This document shows positions 5,368-5,847 of a DNA stretch of 5,847 nt, piece after piece. The DNA lies in assembly GCA_022702195.1 (NCBI GenBank), contig JAKONB010000339.1, positions 1-5,847 on the forward strand. Direction: 5' to 3'. Positions within the stretch are counted from its first letter, which is position 1; each line of letters starts with the position of its first letter. The stretch comes from Beijerinckiaceae bacterium (GTDB lineage: Bacteria > Pseudomonadota > Alphaproteobacteria > Rhizobiales > Beijerinckiaceae). The position numbers were made by a program, and so were the translations under genes. The notes beneath the pieces are model-generated. The model saw only the letters and a list, made by a program, of their open reading frames with translations, made no database searches and had not been told where the DNA came from.

Positions 5368-5847
5368 ATGTATTACGATCCCGAGACCAAGGGCCTGCCG
5401 CACAATCCGCTCAAGGCGCTCGTCGCGCCCCGGCCGATCGGCTGGATCAGCGCCATGAACCGGGACGGGGCGGTGAATCTCGCGCCCTACTCGTATTTCA
5501 ACGCGGTGGCGGCCGATCCCGACATGGTGATGTTCTCCTCCTCGGGCCGCAAGGACGCCATGACCTTCGCGGAGGAGGGCGGCGAGTTCGTGTGCAACCT
5601 CGCCACCTTCGCCCTGCGGGACGCGATGAACGCCACCTCGGCCCCCCTCGCCCGGGGCGAGAGCGAGTTCGGCTTCGCCGGCCTGACCCCGGTCCCCTCC
5701 CGCAAGGTGCGGCCGCCGCGCGTGGGCGAATCGCCGGCGGCCATCGAGTGCAAGTGGGTCCGGACGGTGCCGCTGACGCCGCTGGACGGATCGGACGCGA
5801 GCCATTTCCTGGTGATCGGGCAGGTGGTGTCGATCTACATCGACGAC
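5368..5847 (+). CDS. Flavin reductase-like FMN-binding split-barrel protein (DIM6/NTAB type), 3' end cut by window
   Basis: The first 160 residues are visible with no stop, most of a family usually near 200 residues. Members bind FMN; some are flavin reductases feeding monooxygenases, others have unknown roles. Motifs seen: PRPIGWIS (21-28), the flavin-binding signature; NLAPYSYFNAV (37-47); a KD...EFVCNLAT segment (62-80) matching the K-T--N-----FV-N pattern; and GQVVSIYIDD (151-160), the typical G-V--I-ID strand. The ATG at 5368 follows the nitroreductase stop by 9 bp, with only a weak purine site (GAAAG, 5357-5361), suggesting translational coupling. Whether it reduces free flavin or acts on another substrate cannot be told from this fragment. 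Confidence 0.92.
   Translation, partial: MYYDPETKGLPHNPLKALVAPRPIGWISAMNRDGAVNLAPYSYFNAVAADPDMVMFSSSGRKDAMTFAEEGGEFVCNLATFALRDAMNATSAPLARGESEFGFAGLTPVPSRKVRPPRVGESPAAIECKWVRTVPLTPLDGSDASHFLVIGQVVSIYIDD

Noticed and set aside
4579..5805. A 408-aa minus-strand open frame opposite the nitroreductase and flavin reductase genes
   Set aside because: It is antisense to two recognisable genes, has shadow-type composition, and also spans the divergent intergenic region.

Overview
The window is a GC-rich (roughly 70% by eye) bacterial chromosome segment with tightly packed genes. Codon use and gene types point to an alphaproteobacterium of the Hyphomicrobiales, most probably Methylobacterium/Methylorubrum or a close relative. 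That placement rests on overall protein flavour and not on a marker search. I see no mobile elements, CRISPR arrays, tRNAs or rRNAs.

Layout. From 812 leftwards (minus strand, cut by the left edge) lies a 2-hydroxycarboxylate:cation symporter of the CitS/MaeN family. A 385-bp divergent intergenic region (813-1197) is rich in inverted repeats and separates it from thrS (1198-3225, plus), a complete threonyl-tRNA synthetase with TGS, editing, catalytic and anticodon-binding domains. A 13-bp perfect stem-loop (3235-3269) separates thrS from a convergent minus-strand pair: a 308-aa exported protein built of three similar beta-rich repeats (4612-3686) and, 4 bp downstream, a 135-aa exported two-cysteine protein (3681-3274). 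A 182-bp divergent gap (4613-4794) leads to a plus-strand pair: a YdjA-like nitroreductase (4795-5358) and, 9 bp later, a flavin reductase-like split-barrel protein (5368 to beyond the right edge).

The genes form four apparently independent units: carboxylate uptake, Thr-tRNA charging, a two-gene envelope/periplasmic unit of unknown role, and a two-gene flavoprotein unit that may carry out NAD(P)H-driven reductions.

The most interesting signal is in the thrS leader. A 5-bp stem with a 7-nt loop (1155-1171) carries CGT at exactly the anticodon positions of the loop, just upstream of the thrS ribosome binding site. This resembles the anticodon-mimicking operator through which E. coli ThrRS represses its own translation. 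The right arm of that hairpin can instead pair with a second copy of the left arm next to the Shine-Dalgarno sequence, and a 9-bp GC-rich hairpin followed by a T-rich run lies just upstream. Together they look like an undescribed autoregulatory leader; this is inference from sequence and needs comparative and biochemical testing.
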